DNA of 52,313 bases from the NCBI RefSeq assembly GCF_014203275.1, contig NZ_JACHIP010000018.1, positions 1-52,313 on the forward strand, read 5' to 3'. The position numbers and the translations under genes are program-made. The notes beneath the pieces were generated by a model that had not been told where the DNA came from, did no database searches, and worked only from the letters and a program-made list of their open reading frames with translations. Below, in pieces: positions 52,054 to 52,313 of this stretch (position 1 is its first letter; every line of letters begins with the position of its first letter). This stretch comes from Granulicella aggregans (lineage in GTDB: Bacteria > Acidobacteriota > Terriglobia > Terriglobales > Acidobacteriaceae).

Positions 52054-52313
52054 CTGGCATGAAGTTTACTAGCTGGAGTTTCAAAATCCAACGTCTTGCG
52101 GGGGCGTTGATTAAGTCGGAGAGCGACCTTGTTGAGATCTGCTTGGGAGTAGCCGGATAGGTCAGTCTTCCTGGGGAAGTACTGTCTTAGAAGTCCGTTG
52201 GTGTTCTCGTTAGTGCCTCGCTGCCATGGGCTCTGCGGATCACAGAAGTAGACGTTCACCTTTGTGGCCACCGTGAAGCTCTTGTGTTTCGCCATCTCCA
52301 GGCCTCTGTCCCA
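52035..52313 (-). pseudogene. IS30-family transposase, 3' part, cut by the window edge
   Basis: The minus-strand frame runs from the window edge (WDRGLEMAKHKSFTVATKV) through the DDE-domain end VYFCDPQSPWQRGTNENTNG, LLRQYFPRKTDLSGYSQADL and RPRKTLDFETPASKL to a TGA at 52035-52037. The catalytic Glu of the DDE triad is in RGTNENTNG, and an Asp in TWDRG would lie at the edge. Together with 1-557 it lacks about 115-130 central residues. It is incomplete only because of the window border. Confidence 0.92.

Noticed and set aside
1..52313. tRNA and rRNA genes
   Set aside because: I looked for typical tRNA and rRNA segments and recognised none; a covariance-model scan would be needed to exclude a tRNA.

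Overview
The window looks like most or all of a mobilizable plasmid from an Acidobacteriota host (Terriglobia / Acidobacteriaceae-like). The host is inferred from an acidobacterial-type duplicated orphan permease and from the general gene style; no marker gene fixes it. Plasmid backbone functions present are a TrfA-type replication initiator with ten iterons (about 24.0-25.4 kb), a ParA-type partition pair behind a 20-bp perfect inverted repeat (26.0-27.2 kb), a MobF (TrwC/TraI-like) relaxase, a VirD4/TrwB-type coupling protein and a ribbon-helix-helix relaxosome protein. No mating-pair-formation (VirB) genes are seen, so the element is probably mobilizable rather than self-transmissible. Both window ends lie inside an IS30-family element: the 5' half of a transposase gene at the left edge and the 3' end at the right edge, same strand, with matching 26-bp terminal inverted repeats at 593-618 and 52028-52053. 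Joining the ends would place RHH protein, coupling protein and relaxase on one strand in the order seen in R388 (trwA-trwB-trwC), split by insertion sequences. About 0.35-0.4 kb of IS interior would be missing at the junction, so circularity is inferred.

Layout. 0-2 kb: IS30 and a decayed IS110-type transposase. 2-4.6 kb: mobilization genes, with GTTTAC repeats upstream (oriT candidate). 5-10 kb: HAD phosphatase, DUF2130 protein, a DUF1778/GNAT toxin-antitoxin pair, an HU/IHF-like protein and a Crp/Fnr regulator. 10-22 kb: a signalling island with a PAS-GGDEF-EAL protein, a hybrid histidine kinase, a histidine kinase with an ethylene-receptor-like membrane domain, two paralogous REC + RsbRD_N-like regulators, two paralogous 53-54-residue proteins and a frameshifted response regulator, interspersed with two wrecked IS5-type elements. 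22-24 kb: an H1-like basic protein and a second DUF1778/GNAT pair. 24-27.2 kb: replication and partition. 27.2-30.5 kb: a tyrosine recombinase module and decayed copies of it.

30.5-48.3 kb is the most interesting part: a class II lanthipeptide biosynthetic cluster, by eye AT-richer than its surroundings. It has two precursor peptides with mersacidin-type leaders and closely related six-cysteine cores, LanM, a C39-peptidase ABC transporter (LanT), a 63-residue remnant-like HlyD N-terminus, a luciferase-like oxidoreductase (LanJC candidate), a glycosyltransferase with an N-terminal PqqD/RRE-like region, a duplicated FtsX-type permease, and a divergent wing (GT2 glycosyltransferase + HAD-like protein on one strand, GMC oxidoreductase + MDR dehydrogenase on the other). 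An FkbM methyltransferase lies at the left edge, directly after a decayed recombinase module. A coherent reading: LanM dehydrates and cyclizes both peptides, the luciferase-like enzyme may reduce dehydro residues to D-amino acids, the RRE-linked glycosyltransferase may decorate the peptide, and LanT cleaves the leader after Gly-Ala and exports. The chemistry beyond LanM/LanT is inference.
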